From contig WHUZ01000133.1 in the NCBI GenBank assembly GCA_015179045.1, forward strand, positions 1-64,000: a DNA stretch of 64,000 bases, written 5' to 3'. The notes under the pieces were generated by a model that saw only the letters and a program-made list of their open reading frames with translations, searched no databases and was not told the DNA's origin. Every line of letters starts with the position of its first letter. Within the stretch, counting starts at the first letter, position 1. The position numbers were made by a program, and so were the translations under genes. Positions 20,684 to 31,339 of this stretch are shown piece after piece. This DNA is from Kalaharituber pfeilii. Lineage: Eukaryota > Ascomycota > Pezizomycetes > Pezizales > Pezizaceae.

Positions 20684-22978
20684 GTACTAGAGTCTGTCTG
20701 CTACTTGCCTCAGCAGTCTTGCTTGACATCGACAGTTGCCTCTACAACACAAATTGGTAAAGTGCATGCATATGCGCATGCCAAGCAGACACGCAAAGTT
20801 TTCGATGTTGAGGCTATTGTAAATATGCTGTATGGATATAATACTTGGAGACTTATATCCAATATGCGGCCGGTTAAACCCCTCATAGATGAGGCTCAGC
20901 GTAAAGTTCTTCCTGTATTGATAATGCTGTCAATGCTTCACAATTAATGCTTAACAATCCATCTTCAATCCGTGTGTTCTTCTTGACACTTTGGATGGCA
21001 CCAGTAACAGTACGTTTTACAGCCACCTAGTGGCGATGCATGCATGTTCTGCGTCAACAGAGGCACTCTTTGGATAAAGGCCGAGACATGCTCTATATGT
21101 GTAGATACTCTACATAAAGGTGTGCCTACCCTCTGTGTAATAGCAGTGTAAATAAGTTCTCTATACTATAGTGCAGGTACCATGCAGGGTTCGAATTGCC
21201 CATATTTTGCACAGCTTTCGCGTATATACCCACCATTGCGATCTGCACAATTGGGAACTCCGACTACCTATAATAGGCCTTTTGTACCATAGGGTGTGTC
21301 GATAGAGATATCTAATTCTCGTTGGCAAGGCGGCATAATGTTGCTTAGTCAGTCAGCAGACAGCTATAGTTAAAAGCTGCCTTGCCACCCTTCCATCCCA
21401 GCCCATCACGTGCTTTCATCCTTGGCGCTCCCCCCTCCCCTTCACGCTAGAATCCCCACTATACCCCAGACCTCCCGAACGAAGCGAGTGGGGTCCACTC
21501 TCTCTAGGAAGCACATACGTCCTGATCTACCTCGCTGCAGCGCGCCTCGCGGTCGGAAGGCGGGTCATTGCTACTTGTACTGTACTCGTACAAACCCATC
21601 GAAGTCTCTCAGAATGTGGTATGCTGCATATGCATGGAACAGGGCATTTGCAGGTGCAGATGACGTTGAACTCATGCAAAAACCACTTGCAAAGACAATT
21701 ACCAATCTTGCTTATATGATTCAGAATATTAATCTTGCTTATATGATTCAGAATATTAATCTTGCTCACCCAGAAAGACCCAAGGCTGGAAATATGAGTC
21801 ATGCATAGCCATGTTATGGATGCGCCTACTCGTGGAATGTATGTATAAACCATGTTACCGTATAATCATAACATTCATATTGTGTTTCTCAATGCCTTTC
21901 TATTACATCTGATTTCAATGTGCTACTCATTGAAGCCTCCATCTGCTTTGTGCTGTCCGAAGCTACTTCGGCCGATATTTCCTGCAACACACTAATTACC
22001 CCAGTGCTCTTGATACTTTTCTTTTCTTTTTTCATATAATTTATTAGTCTAGTCACCAGACTAATAATTCATTACTCGCTTGCCGTCCCGACATGGGCTA
22101 TGGCGACTCTGTAGTCGAGCACGTAGGACTCTAACGAACTTCATGAACGACGTCATAGATAGCTCTACATAATATTAACCGAGAAATAAACACAGCTTCG
22201 TGGCTTATGATATACGGTACCCCACAATGGTTCACTTGGTATGCTTTCTGAACAAAAGCGCAAGTTGCACAGCTAGTCGGCGGGGCTGTGCAAATTTCAG
22301 TATGCAAAGCTGGTAACAACTGGGAACAATATTATTTTCACTACTAGAAGGAGTTGCACATCAAGCAACAAATCTGGTTTGAAGTGGGCTGCACACAATT
22401 ACCAATGAAATATACCAAAGCATCTACTATAATCGTGGAGGCTCTCAAAGCAAAGCGATTATAGTATTACACTCAATTCTGACTTCCAGGGCATCATTAT
22501 TGAGTTTTATATACCCTCCAAACGCATTTGTATGTATTCCCTTGTATCCATACAACAACCTTATTAAAATTCCACTCAAGTGTTTTCAGATAGAAGCTAT
22601 GGTGAAAGTTATAGCAGTTCAGAATGATGCTCCTGGTTTCGGAGTATGTCCGTGCAACCAGACTAAGTATGTCCTAGCAAAAACAAACTCTATTCAGGTT
22701 GAATTGGGAAGAAAGTTGGGACTCCGCCTTGAAAGGCTGTTTGTGCAGGAAATGACAGCGATCACGGTATCATTTCGTAGCTACCGTGTTTAAATGATCA
22801 CTTGCAATGCCCGCTACCCTCCCTACCTTGTCGTTTTGTTATGACAATAAAGCACCATTCAGCCTGGTTATGAGGCTATGGGTACATTGAGGCGTATGTC
22901 ATGTTGCTCTAAACCTTCTATCATATGCCTGGGCCGTGCCCGACATTGCTAATCACCGTCGCTTACAGGGATTCAAAA
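20684..22978. other. Gene-free stretch
   Basis: No gene was supported. A perfect 30-bp tandem duplication lies at about 21708-21768. A family A tail fragment on the minus strand (TTCATTACTCGCTTGCCGTC) lies at about 22067-22112. Confidence 0.5.
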
Positions 22979-23036
22979 TCCCTGCCGTAGGCTGGTAGCC
23001 TGTATGCGGGGTTACTTGACCAAAAAAAAAAAAATG
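22979..23036 (+). mobile_element. Family C tail fragment
   Basis: TCCCTGCCGTAGGCTGGTAG is followed by TGCGGGGTTACTTGACC and 13 A. No clear target-site duplication was found. Confidence 0.7.
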
Positions 23037-23875
23037 TAGGTTGAGATATGCAACAGCTGATAGATCTGCTGTCGGTCACTGACACCAGTTCGTCACAGGT
23101 ATTAATGGAATGGAAGATTGTGATGCTAACCAGACAGCGACCATTGCCCGAACTGAAATTTATAGTTAACTCTAGCGCAGACACAGTCTCCTGCGTTCCT
23201 GATTTTTTGATCGGAGGAGCAAGCCTGAACGCTAATTGTTAGAATCAGGTTTCCCTAAAACGTGTAAAGTACTCAATGAATTGCCTACGTCTTTCGCTAT
23301 TCCTTCAACAGCATAATGTCGCACCAAAATTCACAGTATCAAATCCAGAGATGGCAGGGCATTGTATGAATGATATGCCGCCCCCTTCCGACCCTGTAGG
23401 TTGCCTCGCGTACCGCTGGTGATGATTATTAACGTTCTGGGGAAAGCAAAGCAAGGTATGTTTGAGGCGCAACGTGTGACTAAATTTCTGCGCTTGCGCT
23501 CTGCATGGTTGAGTTGCAAACTCCAATTCCACAACTCTCTCTAAGCCTCTGGTCTTTCAACCATGACAAGATGTTAGATAGGTAGCGGTTCATGTGTAAG
23601 TGCCGTATTTAGTATTTATGTCTTACGTATCGCACGCAGTTGATGGTATATTTAGGAAATTCAGTTCGAGATAACATACCAGCATTCCAGATACCAGATT
23701 TGAACATACTCTGGGGAAATCTCTTGCTCCTGAACACATACACCAACACTCACACCAACACAAACGCGCACGCACACGCACACGCACAACCCGAACATTC
23801 CTCTTCCCCCAACTCCGTGGATAAATAGAAACGATAACTGCCGGCAATTAAACAAGCGCAAAAACGTATAAAGTT

Positions 23876-25825
23876 ATGTCAGTGCCCATATGTTCTGATT
23901 CTGCACCCATCGCTCAGCAAGAATTGCCAACTAAACGAACACACCCGCCTTCAACGGAGCCGCCGACACAGAAACCTCAGAAACCAATCCCTGTCCCAAT
24001 GCCGACGATACAGATATCCCAGGGTCCGCTAACCCAAATACCACCGCCACATACTGCTGGGTCGGGAGCGCCATCCCCGATACCGGGTAGTCCGGTGATG
24101 GGCTCTCCGGGACAGCAGCAACAACATCAAGGATATCCTCCTCAGAGACAGGAACAACATCAAGGGTATCCTCCTCAGGGTCAGCAATGGTATACCCCTC
24201 CTCAGCAGCAACAGCCGTGGGGACAGCCGCCTCCTCAGCAGCAACAGCTGTGGGGACAGCCCCCTCCTCAGCAGCAACAGCCGTGGGGACAGCCGCCTCC
24301 TCAGCAGCAACAGCAGTGGGGACAACCCCAGCAGGTTTATCAGCAGGTGAGTTTGCACATGGTTGTTCCCGTACTGATTTTGAATTTACTGATTTGGCAA
24401 AATTAGTACCCGTCTCAACAACAACACCAACAACATGGCCACTATCCACCTCCACAATCCTCCTACCCCACCTCTCCAATCCAAGGATACCAACAATTCC
24501 CCCAGAGCTATCCTCCAGTCCAAGGCTACCCCCCACCAGCCGGCTACCCTAGTCAGCCATCACCACAACTTGGCCCTTACGCATTCCCACCCCAAGCTGG
24601 GGCTCCATACGCATACCCTCACCAAATCCCATACCTTAACGTTGCTCCTGGTGCCGTTGGATGGCAGCCTTCGCCTGATATCCCGTATATTCCGCCTACA
24701 GTCGGATACTCTTTGCACCCGTTCGACTTGAATCAGTATCCTCAGTATCCACCAATCCAGGTCCTGCAAGATGTGGAACTCCTTACTAAAGCATTCTCGT
24801 CCTCTCTTAACACGGACGAGAAAGCAATTATCAAAGCCCTTTCCAATCGGTTCCATCCGTTGGATATCGCCGCCAGGAGACAAGGATATCGACAAACTCA
24901 TGTAGGGGATAAGAAGAACCCAAGCGACTTACTTGATATAGTGCGCAACCGCAAGATGAATTTCTCGGGCGGGTTCAAGAGCTTGGTTTACGCTCTTGTT
25001 GCTGGCCCCCTGGATCTTGATGTAAATATCCTGAGCAAAGCAATTGACGGACCGGGTACAAACGAGGACTATATCGGGATGGCGCTCCTCAGCCGCAACA
25101 ACGAGGATATCAAAGCCATCTGTGCGCAATGGGAGAATACGCGGAAATCCAATGACAGTTTACTCAAAGCCTTAGAAAGCGACCTCTCGGGAAGAATGGC
25201 TGTCCTTTACAAGGAAATTCTGAAGGCAGAGCGAAGGTGGGAAGACCCGAATATCCCAATCCCGCATGCGCAAATTGAGGAGAACATCAACGAGCTTTAT
25301 GCCGCCTTGACAGGAACACCGGACTTTGAGAAGGTGATGAAGTATTTTACAAAGGCGAGCTTCTACCGTCTCAGGTGTATCAATAAGGAATGGAAGCGAG
25401 TGACAGCACAATCCGAGTCTCTTGAGTCACGGATCAAATCCAAGTTCACCCAAGACACGGAGAATGCCTTGATCTACATTCTTCGTCACGCCACCGATAA
25501 AGCGAAGCTAGATGCACGGCTCATAGAAGCAAGTATCAATTCACATGCGTTGATAGGCAAGGAGGAAGTGATTGCATTCAGGTTAATTAAGTTACTGTGG
25601 GAGGATATGTGGCGTGTTGGGTCGCTGAAGGAATGGGGATTGAATGGGGCAACGTATGCGCCGGGCGATTACTTGAAGGAGGTGAATGATGCTTATTTTG
25701 GACTGTTTTCGCCTTCAGGTGGAACGGGGAAGACTGGGTACTTGTGGAGTAGGATTGAGGGGCAGATCAAGGGGAATAAACACTTTTATAATCTGGTGAA
25801 GTCGATGTGGGAGTCGAGGCGTTGA
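23876..25825 (+). CDS. Annexin with long Pro/Gln/Tyr-rich N-terminal tail
   Basis: Two exons, 23876-24346 and 24407-25825, flank a 60-bp GT-AG intron and encode 629 residues. Annexins bind acidic phospholipid membranes in a calcium-dependent way. Residues about 280-629 hold four annexin repeats (about 70 residues each). The repeat-2 loop DGPGTNED keeps the type II calcium-site pattern GxGT; other repeats match it less well, so calcium binding may be reduced. Residues 1-280 are low complexity: QGYPPQ motifs, four perfect-length 11-residue units PPQQQQPWGQP (33 bp each, 24197-24328), then Tyr/Pro/Gln-rich sequence. The tail resembles those of annexins A7 and A11 in animals. A CA-rich leader lies at about 23735-23790. 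No neighbours within 1 kb. Confidence 0.9.
24197..24328 (+). repeat. Coding tandem repeat, four 33-bp units
   Basis: Each unit encodes PPQQQQ-x-WGQP; units differ by only a few bases (CCG, CTG and CAG at the variable codon). It lies in annexin exon 1. Confidence 0.95.
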
Positions 25826-26545
25826 GAAAAATGGTTTATTGTTTCTTATTATTTTTTCAATTTATTTTTGTGTGAATATTTGGAATTTTGTTATGTAATT
25901 CTTTTTCGGGAATATAGCTTTTCATGACCTTTTCTTCTTATCCTACGAATTTGAGTCTCAAAATACGTCTCTGGCACCATCTTAACCGTTCGGACTCGCA
26001 GTCACAATTCACTTACCATCCTTAATTCTTGCACCTTCTCTGAATGGCCTCTTATGAATCATTAGCAAGGGAGCTCGGTCACTCTTTTCCTCCTCTCCTT
26101 TCTTTTTGCGTTTTTGAGATATAATTTCAATTTAGCTGTTTTTTTGCTCTTTGTGTCTTACATTTCTGGTATTTCAGATTGTGTGGGTTGGCGGTAGCCG
26201 AGACAGCAGATTTCAACAAGGGTAATGGTTTCGCTGGGTGCAGAATAAACTACATGTCTGCAACGGATAAGCAATGCTACTGAGTATTGACCATTGAGAA
26301 CCACATGCATATGAAGAGGCGAGCATATTTATTTCATGGACGGGAGCAGAAAAAAGCAAAAGCTCAGCTATGCTTTCTAACGCTCGACAATTGTATATTT
26401 ATATTGAAAAGGCTTGAAAATCTTCCTCGTCACAATGCGTCCCGATGTTCCTTAGTTTGACGTGCAGATATGCAGCAAGAAAAACGGAAGTTGAAAACCC
26501 TGTGTATGCAACGCAACCTTATTATCTAGCGAAGTGCGTGTTGAA
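25826..26545. other. Gene-free stretch after annexin
   Basis: T-rich sequence directly after the annexin stop is likely its 3' UTR and terminator region. Nothing else was recognised. Confidence 0.5.
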
Positions 26546-26977
26546 CCGTTTACATTAGCTATACTGGACGATTTTTGCAATTTACATACAAAAAAATTAG
26601 CTATACCGGACACCAAGTTAAACCGGACCGGGCAACAAAATTTAAATTCAAGTTACATACAAACTAATTAGCTGAACTGGATGAAAGTCTTGATCATAAG
26701 ACTTCTTTCATACTTTCTCTGTGTTAGAATAGTTTTATCGAGGTATTCTCAATATCTTGAATTCAATATTTGAAGTTCTGTATATCTTGAGAGATTTAGA
26801 AAAGAATATCCTGCTGGAATAACTACCAAGTCTGCAGGCATATTGCACCTCCAAATTGGCTTACTAAATTCTTTACCTGCTGGCGGGCACCCCTGCAAAA
26901 TTTGTTATACCGGTCGCTAAGTTAAACCGGACAGGAAGTGTTGGATTTTGTTCGTCCGGTATAGCAAGGTGTAACTG
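26546..26977 (+). mobile_element. Degenerate pogo-like MITE (about 432 bp)
   Basis: The right end is GTCCGGTATAGCAAGGTGTA then ACTG, followed by TA. The left end (CCGTTTACATTAGCTATACT then GGACGA) is an imperfect complement. ATAGCTATACCGG-type motifs recur inside. No coding sequence. Confidence 0.5.
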
Positions 26978-27942
26978 TATATTGGTGTGATACAACCAAA
27001 TAAGCAAGATTACGTACGTGTGAGAAATGTGGGAGTGGCTATGGGTGTCAGAATGGGCATGGATGGCCTGCATAGAAGCAGGAGTTCGTGGAGGCTGTAG
27101 CAGAAGCTTTTGGCTTACTCGAGTATAGTACCTAGTTACATTCACACAAGTAAGCCCTGTCTCGTCATTGCCCAGCACCGCTACATATGGGTCAAAAGAG
27201 ATAAAACAAACAAACAAATAGATAAATAAATAAATAAAAGGTATGGGAGGGTATATTAGCTGAGATCATGTACCATCGTAAGGCTTGATCAGCTCTTTCG
27301 GTTAGGTCTAATCCTTACTCTTCAGAAATATTGCCATTCAGAAAGTTCGATTATACAGCTTGGATATAAATCACAGGATACATCTTCAGATATTCGGTGA
27401 TAAGGTCCAGTCTCGAGTAATTTACATTCCAGATCAACTAATGCAGAATTTCAATTAGTCAAATGACTGGGCATCACACGTTTATCCTCTACTCTATGTC
27501 TCGCTGATGATTCTCTCGCAATTACGAAAAGGCTCAGAACCTCACCAGCCCCACATGCAAGTCGCATGGCTAACGGTTTCACCATCAATCTGGGAAACTG
27601 CACTAGGGAGGCAGCCACCCCGGACCGCGTACGGCCGTTTCTGGTGGTACATAGGGCTTGTCGATAGCCGACGGTATTGTTTGCTTATGTAGACACTACA
27701 AGGACTAGTTCAGTACTACTATTGGTTTCTAACTGCATCACGTGGTTTGGCAGAACCTCTGCCTATAAGATGCGTGTGCTGGTGGGAATTCATGTGGTGC
27801 ACGATATGGAAATTTCCGGATCCTGCGGTATATAACTCCAAAGTGGCGACCTTCAATTTCCTCCTTCTTGCTCAATTCTGAACTTGCGCGTCGTATCGAC
27901 TATTAGCTCGTTGGTGGGATTAACGGAGCGTAATCACTCGTT
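26978..27942. other. Gene-free stretch
   Basis: No gene was recognised. A short AAAC/AAAT simple repeat lies near 27205-27240. Confidence 0.5.
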
Positions 27943-27972
27943 TTCAGATCATTAATTGCGTGCCGCCCTTGG
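27943..27972 (-). mobile_element. Family A tail fragment truncating PL4 pseudogene
   Basis: ATCATTAATTGCGTGCCGCC is the reversed family A 3' end. It directly abuts the first recognisable PL4 codons, so this insertion marks the 5' break of the pseudogene. Confidence 0.6.
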
Positions 27973-28964
27973 GGAACCTGGAACTTGCACAATGAGACTA
28001 TATAAGCAGGAGCTCCTGGTGAAGGAGCAGACAGTCACTGTATCTGCTGGGTCGACCACAACCAGCAACATCACTTCCGCAGAGGCGAGTCCAGCCGCCT
28101 TTTGGCGCGTAGGAGAGTTTGACAGGCAGCCTTTTGAGTTTAAGAATGGGATAAGTTTTTGACGATATTTGTATACAATTCCATTTGAATCTCCATGGTT
28201 AGAGCAGTATTGCTTACGTTCCCCCTGAACAGGCATCCGTCAGACTCCCGCATCGCCATAGCCCACAGGGCGGCACGCGATTAATTATATAAAAAAAAAT
28301 AGTCCTCCTGGGGAGGCACATACACCGTAGGTTCCTCATCAGCTCGGAGCTTCCCCATGGCTCTCTGGGCTAAAACTGGCGGCACTGCTACCATCAACTT
28401 CAACATCCCCAGCGTCATCAACTACGCTACCGTTCTCCGCATCGGAACAACTCTTTCCTTTAAAGGTGACCGTCCCACCCCGTCAATCATAGCGCTTGGT
28501 CCGGCACCGACCCAGGATCCCCAGTACTCATCGCATCCTGTGGTGTAACCCGAGGTGGCTACCGTGGCTATGGAGAACAGTATACATGGACTGTTCCCGC
28601 TGGTACACTGGGCCCGGCAGAACACTCTCACGTTGGGCGTATTTGAGAGCGGAGATTCAGGGTATCTAAGCGCGAATTATATCATCGATGCAATTGAGCT
28701 GCAAAATCCTCAGGGGACGGGTGGGGCAACATCAGTAGTGACGAGGACATCGAGCGCGACGGCGACACCAACGTCGGTTGGGGCACAGGGAGCACTTTAT
28801 AGCCAGTGTGGAGGGATTGGGGTGGACAGGACATACGACGTGTGTGCTGGGGTATCCGTGCCAGTATTCGAATGATTGGTATAGTCAGGTGAGCACTGGT
28901 TAAGAAAATAGCTAAAAAGGATTTTCAGTGCTAACCTTGTTGTGTTTAGTGTGTCACTACTTAA
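27973..28964 (+). pseudogene. Rhamnogalacturonan lyase (PL4) with C-terminal CBM1, broken
   Basis: PL4 lyases cleave the rhamnogalacturonan I backbone of pectin. Seen in order: CTMRLYKQELLVKEQTVTVS and FWRVGEFDRQPFEF (about 27980-28150, fibronectin-type domain end); a probable intron; HPSDSR at about 28233; a family A insertion; then GGTYTVGSSS, MALWAKTGGTATINFNIPS and LRIGTTLSF (28320-28470); after a frame change, TRGGYRGYGEQYTWTVPAGT and ANYIIDAIEL (to about 28710); a Ser/Thr linker; and a cellulose-binding CBM1 start, YSQCGGIG. The last intron (28889-28949, branch GCTAAC) and final codons before TAA at 28962 are still recognisable. The N-terminal half is missing and several frameshifts are present, so the gene is dead. 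Family assignment is confident from domain order. Confidence 0.85.
28248..28309 (+). mobile_element. Family A tail insertion inside PL4 pseudogene
   Basis: CGCCATAGCCCACAGGGCGG, then GATTAATTATAT and nine A interrupt the lyase between HPSDSR and the following Ser-Trp-Gly-Gly codons. The flanks are too diverged for a certain duplication. Confidence 0.75.
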
Positions 28965-29002
28965 GTGAGGGAATATAGCTCAAAAGGTCTGGATGTTCTT
29001 TA

Positions 29003-29039
29003 ATACTTGCATGTCGCCCCTGCGGGCTATAACGAGTAA
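29003..29039 (-). mobile_element. Family A tail fragment
   Basis: ACTTGCATGTCGCCCCTGCG then GGCTATAACGAG is a diverged reversed family A stem-loop, 40 bp after the PL4 pseudogene stop. Confidence 0.5.
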
Positions 29040-29296
29040 AATCGAGGTTGAGGAAGCAATAACTCATACCAGAAGGATTCCAAATGCTAGGCTCATTATT
29101 GAACACTGGAATGCGAGATTGCCAGAGTCACGAAGTTATGTTTGTAATGAAAAGTTCAAATCCGAAAGCCAGCATTGCGTTGTTTTCTTCCCCACAGTCT
29201 GGTCTGAGCTAACGAAGTAACCGAATAAACGGCATTGTGATGGGGTGACGTTGGTGTCTGTACGCAGTCGAACCTGTAGTTCCAAATATAAACGAT

Positions 29297-30517
29297 CACT
29301 CACTGATCGGTCAAACACCCGACATGAGCTTCCATAGAAGCTCAAGGGTTAGCCACCGAGGAAATCGGTTTGTACCGGTTACTCCACAGCCACCAGCACC
29401 TACAACCCCACCATCGCTGCCACCAGACCAATCAATACTGCCCCACGCTCGCCTACCACTAAGCTTCAACTCCTCAGCGAAGGAACGGGCAGCCCAACTT
29501 CAAAAGACATCGCCAGCTTTGTCTTAGATGTGACGCACAATCTTTTTGTATAAGATAGTGATGGCAGAAAGAGTAGATCTTGAGGATGGATATGAGCTGA
29601 TGCATTAGTACCTTAAGAATATCCAACGCTTTACAAGTGCTATTTGCCAAAAGTACTATGGAGATAAGGAGTCAGACTCTACCAAAATAAACACATCTAC
29701 TCCACCTATGCATAATGTGGATATGCAAACAGAGCGACCATCATATGTGGAAGCAGCTGCCCAAACCTCCATATTGCGTAATGTGGATATGTGAATAGAG
29801 CGACCATCATATGCTGAAGCAGCTGCCCAAATTTCTGCACCCTCCCGAAGATGAGGCCAGCCCCTCCCACTCCACCCAGTGTTAAGAAGAGAGACCCACC
29901 TGCCCCTGCCAAAGGAAAGACTTCCATCTCCAGGGCCACTTCTACTCCAAAGAGCAAGCCCCTTTTACAAAAAAAGCCGGAACTACAACCTGCCACTTCA
30001 GCAATAGTTGTTCATGGGATAGCAGTGACCAAGAGACTGGAGAATGTTCGGAAGTGGTTGGAGGTGGATTATGAACTGGGCACAGAGATCGCTGGGCTGG
30101 ATGGCTGTTGAAGCAAGAGACGATGGAGGGAAAGGTAACTGTTCAGTTGTTGTTTACCTGGAGGGGCAGGTGGGACTAGTCAAATACCAGAGACTCTACA
30201 CATTGGAGGTAAGAAGTACAAATGGGATGCGTATGAGTGGGATAGGGAAAGGAAAGACAAAGGAAAGCAGGTGGGTAGGGCTGGGGAGGATGCAATGGAG
30301 ACTGATTAAGAATCCATTTTGTGTATAGTTGTGCTTGATCCACTGTCTGTCTGCATTTGCTCATCTGTGGCCACGGTGAAGCCGTGTAGGTAGATATGTA
30401 GTATGGGTGATCCGGCCCACAATCTGGTGTCACAGGCCTGCTTCCGGGTAATAAAGGGGTCCTGCCATAGGCTGAGAGCCTCTATGCGGGGTTACGTGAT
30501 CAAAATATATATATCTA
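29297..30517 (+). mobile_element. LINE-C, ORF1-only element with target-site duplication
   Basis: The 1,221-bp element is bounded by the 10-bp duplication TATAAACGAT (29287-29296 and 30518-30527). It has a 27-nt leader, a decayed ORF1 (29324-30309), a short 3' UTR, the family C stem-loop (from 30459) and an AT-rich tail. No reverse transcriptase, endonuclease or RNase H sequence is present. Because the 5' end lies just before the ORF1 start, it does not look like ordinary 5' truncation; it looks like a compact non-autonomous derivative. Confidence 0.75.
29324..30309 (+). pseudogene. LINE-C ORF1-like protein, broken
   Basis: ORF1 products of LINEs are nucleic-acid-binding proteins that package element RNA. 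From the ATG at 29324: a Pro-rich N-terminus, a segment with YLKNIQRFTSAICQKYYGD, two tandem ERPSYVEAAAQ / ERPSYAEAAAQ motifs, a basic Pro/Lys linker, VVHGIAVTKRLENVRKWLEV, SVVVYLEGQ and, after a frame change near 30170, GGKKYKWDAYEWDRERKDKG up to a TAA at 30307. Several stops and frameshifts are present. The order matches the LINE-B fragments at 32999 and 54632. The Tad-like ORF1 zinc knuckle (CCHC) is not seen. About 328 codons if unbroken. Confidence 0.7.
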
Positions 30518-30600
30518 TATATAAACGATAAAGACATCATTTATTCTGATCTAGAGGTCAGGTTGCCAACGATTACCTTCAACTGGAGTTCAGCCCCCTA

Positions 30601-30636
30601 CCTCGCCATAGCCTATCAGGCGGCATGCGAGTAATG

Positions 30637-30671
<35 letters not shown>
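30601..30671 (+). mobile_element. Family A hairpin-tail insertion (about 71 bp)
   Basis: Starts CTCGCCATAGCCTATCAGGC and ends in about 30 A. GTTCAGCCCC is duplicated at 30588-30597 and 30672-30681; the first copy is followed by CTA before the stem-loop. Confidence 0.8.
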
Positions 30672-30674
<3 letters not shown>

Positions 30675-30849
30675 CAGCCCCTAATGCCACATCTAGCGCC
30701 AGCGGACAACTTGTCCCCTCACGGTGGGACAATCTAGGTGCCTGACTTTCTGAAAAGCCGTCCTCCTAGTCCTTCTTGATTGCCATCCTTTACTTGCCTG
30801 TTGTCTGTAATCTGCATCCCAAAACCTCTAATCTCATAAGTCTGCAAAC

Positions 30850-30911
30850 TCCCTGCCATAGGCTGGTAGCCTATATGCGAGGTTACGTGACCAAGGGAAA
30901 AAAAAAAAAAG
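30850..30911 (+). mobile_element. Family C hairpin-tail micro-insertion (62 bp)
   Basis: Starts TCCCTGCCATAGGCTGGTAG and ends in an A-run. AGTCTGCAAAC (30839-30849) and AGTCTGCCAAC (30912-30922) form an 11-bp duplication with one mismatch. Confidence 0.8.
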
Positions 30912-31255
30912 AGTCTGCCAACACTCTCAATATCAATGCACAAATCGTTGCGAAGGGCATTTGAAGACAGGTGGGCCGCTTTATAATCAAAAAAAGTCAG
31001 TATCATGTTTTTCTCCAGTCTACGACGTATTATGAGGCTACCAAAGACTCACGGAATTGGGTAATATGTATATGCTGTGTTGGTGTTGAACAAGGCGCCA
31101 GGGTCGGTGGGCTTATAAATACCTGTTATATTTTTATCAGTACAAACTGCCTCGTCACCAGATGATTAAGTAGAGGAACTGGGAAAGGTTACCTGGGATA
31201 GAATTGGTAGCCACCTGATTGGGCCTCAAGTTAATCCACGCTCATAACAGAGCTG

Positions 31256-31323
31256 CTCCTTTGGTGCCATAGGCTAGTAGCTTGTATGCGGGGTTTTGTG
31301 AATCCCCCACCACAAAGAAAAAA
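31256..31323 (+). mobile_element. Family C tail insertion (68 bp)
   Basis: Contains GGTGCCATAGGCTAGTAGC and TGCGGGGTTTTGTGA then an A-rich end. AGCTGC flanks both sides. It interrupts the 3' part of the AA9 pseudogene region. Confidence 0.6.
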
Positions 31324-31339
31324 AGCTGCGTGATGAGAG

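Noticed and set aside
21410..21808. 132-codon open frame
   Set aside because: Part of it is a 30-bp tandem duplication, composition is not protein-like, and there is no domain or intron support.
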